DNA of 23,941 nucleotides, from positions 1 to 23,941 of the forward strand of contig LRSK01000034.1 in NCBI GenBank assembly GCA_001563325.1. The letters run 5' to 3'. Source of the DNA: Candidatus Thorarchaeota archaeon SMTZ1-83 (GTDB lineage: Archaea; Asgardarchaeota; Thorarchaeia; Thorarchaeales; Thorarchaeaceae). Position numbers and translations under genes: made by a program. The notes below the pieces were generated by a model that saw only the letters and a program-made list of their open reading frames with translations, was not told the DNA's origin and made no database searches. The stretch's first letter is position 1. Each line of letters opens with the position of its first letter. Below, piece by piece: positions 22,602-23,941 of the stretch.

Positions 22602-22715
22602 CAAGGATTGTCTGGAGGACCTCTGGTCTCTGACGAGTCGAGTGTCTGGAATACCCGTCAGCCTCCTCAGTTCATCACCGCAAGGAGAACCGGGCATCGC
22701 ATGGCTTCCGATTCC

Positions 22716-22744
22716 TTGACTACGGTGAACGGAATTCTTATATT
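22716..22744 (+). promoter_or_regulatory. Leaderless-type promoter of tatA
   Basis: TTGACT (22716-22721), a 17-nt spacer, and TATATT (22739-22744) are followed by 6 nt and the tatA ATG at 22751. It is divergent from the corC promoter. The rest of 22602-22715 shows nothing identifiable. Confidence 0.7.
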
Positions 22745-22750
22745 TGTGTT

Positions 22751-22912
22751 ATGGGATCGATAGGATGGCAGGAGATCCTTCTTATCCTTATCATTGTCCT
22801 TCTCCTCTTCGGAGCAAAGCGACTTCCCGAAGTGGGGAAAGCAATCGGTAAAGGAATAAGGGAATTCAAACAGGGCCTTAGAGAGATCGAGAAAGACGAA
22901 GAGAAAAAATAA
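22751..22912 (+). CDS. tatA: Sec-independent protein translocase subunit TatA/TatE
   Basis: A 53-residue protein with the TatA architecture: a short periplasmic start MGSIGWQ, a transmembrane helix EILLILIIVLLLF, the conserved hinge FGAKRLPEVGKAIG, an amphipathic helix GKGIREFKQGLREIE, and a short charged tail. TatA oligomers form the channel-like component of the twin-arginine pathway that exports folded proteins such as hydrogenase small subunits. It is short compared with E. coli TatA because the unstructured tail is minimal. The ATG follows a promoter by 6 nt with no ribosome binding site. The stop codon lies inside the hairpin shared with groEL. No tatB or tatC is seen here. Confidence 0.92.
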   Translation: MGSIGWQEILLILIIVLLLFGAKRLPEVGKAIGKGIREFKQGLREIEKDEEKK

Positions 22913-22934
22913 GGGGGGTACTCCCCCCCTTATT
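22908..22934. terminator. Shared bidirectional hairpin terminator between tatA and groEL
   Basis: AATAAGGGGGG (22908-22918) pairs with CCCCCCTTATT (22924-22934) around a 5-nt loop. On the minus strand the stem is followed by a T-rich run (TTATTTTTTC), a good intrinsic terminator for groEL. On the plus strand the T-tract is poor, so termination of tatA may be weaker. The tatA stop codon is inside the stem and the groEL stop is one base away. Confidence 0.8.
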
Positions 22935-22935
22935 G

Positions 22936-23941
22936 TCAGTACCCGTATCCTCCTCCTGGCGGAACTGGCGGTTCCGGTTTTTCTTTCTCGGGTTTTTCGA
23001 CTACCACAGCCTCTGTAGTGATAAGCAGAGACGCGACGCTTGCCGCATTCTGAATGGCTATTCTGGCGACCTTCGTAGGGTCAAGTACACCAGCATCTAT
23101 GAGGTCTTCATACTTGTCAGCAAGCAGATTGTAACCGACATTTGCAGGTTCTCTCTTCACACGATCGACCAGCACTGAACCTTCCAATCCTGCATTTGCC
23201 ACCAGCTGGCGAATTGGAGCTTCCAAAGCCCTCTTCACTATGCTCACCCCCGCCTTTTCATCGCCGGACACCTTCAATTTGTCGAGAGCAGGTAGACACC
23301 TGATATATGCAACACCACCTCCCGGAATGATTCCTTCTTCAACCGCGGCTCGTGTGGCGTGGAGAGCATCCTCAACTAAAGCCTTTCTTTCTTTCATCTC
23401 GGTTTCGGTAGCTGCTCCGACATTTATGACGGCCACGCCACCAGAAAGTTTTGCGAGCCTTTCTTGAAGCTTTTCTTTGTCGTAGTCAGATTTCGTCTCG
23501 TCTATTTGCGCTTTGATTTGACCGATTCTTGCCTGTATATCTTCTCTCTTACCAGCACCTTCCACAATGGTAGAGTTCTCTTTGTCGATGGTCACTCTCT
23601 TGGCTCTTCCCAGATCGGAGAGCAGGGCATTCTCCAGTTTCATTCCCGCTTCCTCTGAGATCACTCTGCCTGCAGTGAGTGCTGCAATATCCTCAAGCAT
23701 TGCCTTTCTTCTATCACCATAACCCGGTGCTTTCACGGCACAACAGGAGAGTGTTCCTCTGATCTTGTTCACGACAAGAGTTGCCAGGGCTTCACCCTCA
23801 ATGTCCTCAGCGATGATCAACAGAGGCTTGCCCTTCTGCGCTACCTTCTCCAGGACCGGGAGGAGGTCTTTCATAGCACTGATCTTCTTGTCGTGAATTA
23901 ATATATAGGGATCATCCAGGGCCGCTTCCATTCTCTCAGCA
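22936..23941 (-). CDS. groEL: Chaperonin GroEL, C-terminal part (5' end outside window)
   Basis: The last 334 or so residues of the 60-kDa chaperonin, from the apical domain to the C-terminus. Visible family segments are [103 protein letters not shown], and [43 protein letters not shown]. The reading frame is open through the window edge with the expected residues before the first internal Met, so the gene continues to the right. The tail is [15 protein letters not shown] instead of the common Gly-Gly-Met repeats. It ends beside a strong intrinsic terminator. GroEL folds proteins in the cytosol together with GroES, which is not in the window. Confidence 0.97.
   Translation of the reverse strand, partial: AERMEAALDDPYILIHDKKISAMKDLLPVLEKVAQKGKPLLIIAEDIEGEALATLVVNKIRGTLSCCAVKAPGYGDRRKAMLEDIAALTAGRVISEEAGMKLENALLSDLGRAKRVTIDKENSTIVEGAGKREDIQARIGQIKAQIDETKSDYDKEKLQERLAKLSGGVAVINVGAATETEMKERKALVEDALHATRAAVEEGIIPGGGVAYIRCLPALDKLKVSGDEKAGVSIVKRALEAPIRQLVANAGLEGSVLVDRVKREPANVGYNLLADKYEDLIDAGVLDPTKVARIAIQNAASVASLLITTEAVVVEKPEKEKPEPPVPPGGGYGY

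Noticed and set aside
1..23941. CRISPR arrays, insertion sequences, rRNA or complete tRNA genes
   Set aside because: No regularly spaced repeats, transposase-like motifs with terminal inverted repeats, or structural RNA signatures were seen on reading both strands.

Overview
This window looks like chromosomal DNA from an uncultured or poorly studied Gram-negative bacterium, probably an anaerobe. The evidence is a nearly complete set of ADP-heptose (LPS inner core) precursor genes, a CorC-type protein, a Tat translocase subunit, a HypE hydrogenase-maturation protein, and an EtfAB pair whose EtfA carries two [4Fe-4S] clusters. I cannot name a phylum from the sequence alone. Several first-in-transcript genes have a sigma70-like promoter whose -10 box ends only 6-8 nt before the start codon, with no Shine-Dalgarno. 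This points to routine leaderless mRNAs.

Layout. (1) 1-1239, minus: the first of two heptose-kinase genes, followed by the start of a transketolase-N-like gene cut by the window edge. (2) 1315-10629: a surface-glycan / sulfur-related block. It holds an AlkP-superfamily phosphohydrolase, a Wzx/MATE-like flippase (minus), a large YfhO-type membrane protein, a ribbon-helix-helix regulator, a TauE-type permease, a decayed APS kinase (cysC) pseudogene, and a second, shorter AlkP-superfamily gene. (3) 10823-13654, minus: an operon of split transketolase (C and N halves) and a second heptose kinase. (4) 13984-16153, minus: gmhA, gmhB and a deoxyhypusine-synthase-like gene. (5) 16163-16834, minus: a secreted protein of unknown function. 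(6) 16910-18744, plus: hypE, an EIIA-like protein lacking its phosphorylatable His, and a VanZ-like protein. (7) 18747-22601, minus: a tightly overlapped operon corC, polysaccharide deacetylase, DUF4321-like, etfB, etfA. (8) 22716-23941: tatA (plus) and the 3' part of groEL (minus), separated by a shared hairpin.

How the genes fit together. Transketolase produces sedoheptulose-7-phosphate. GmhA isomerises it, the PfkB-type kinase phosphorylates C1, and GmhB removes the C7 phosphate. Only the adenylyltransferase step (HldE C-terminal domain / RfaE2) is absent from the window. The flippase, YfhO protein and AlkP enzymes fit envelope glycan or lipid-linked glycan work. The regulator/TauE/cysC remnant looks like a partly decayed sulfate-activation locus.

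Most notable: the consistent leaderless promoter architecture; a shared E-E-x-x-x-R-L-x-x-L-G-Y-[LI] peptide in three neighbouring unrelated proteins; the duplicated heptose-kinase/transketolase-N pair bracketing the glycan block; an EIIA paralogue with His replaced by Arg; a DHS-like protein embedded in the heptose operon; and an A-B-A'-B' (pseudoknot-order) repeat between convergent genes.
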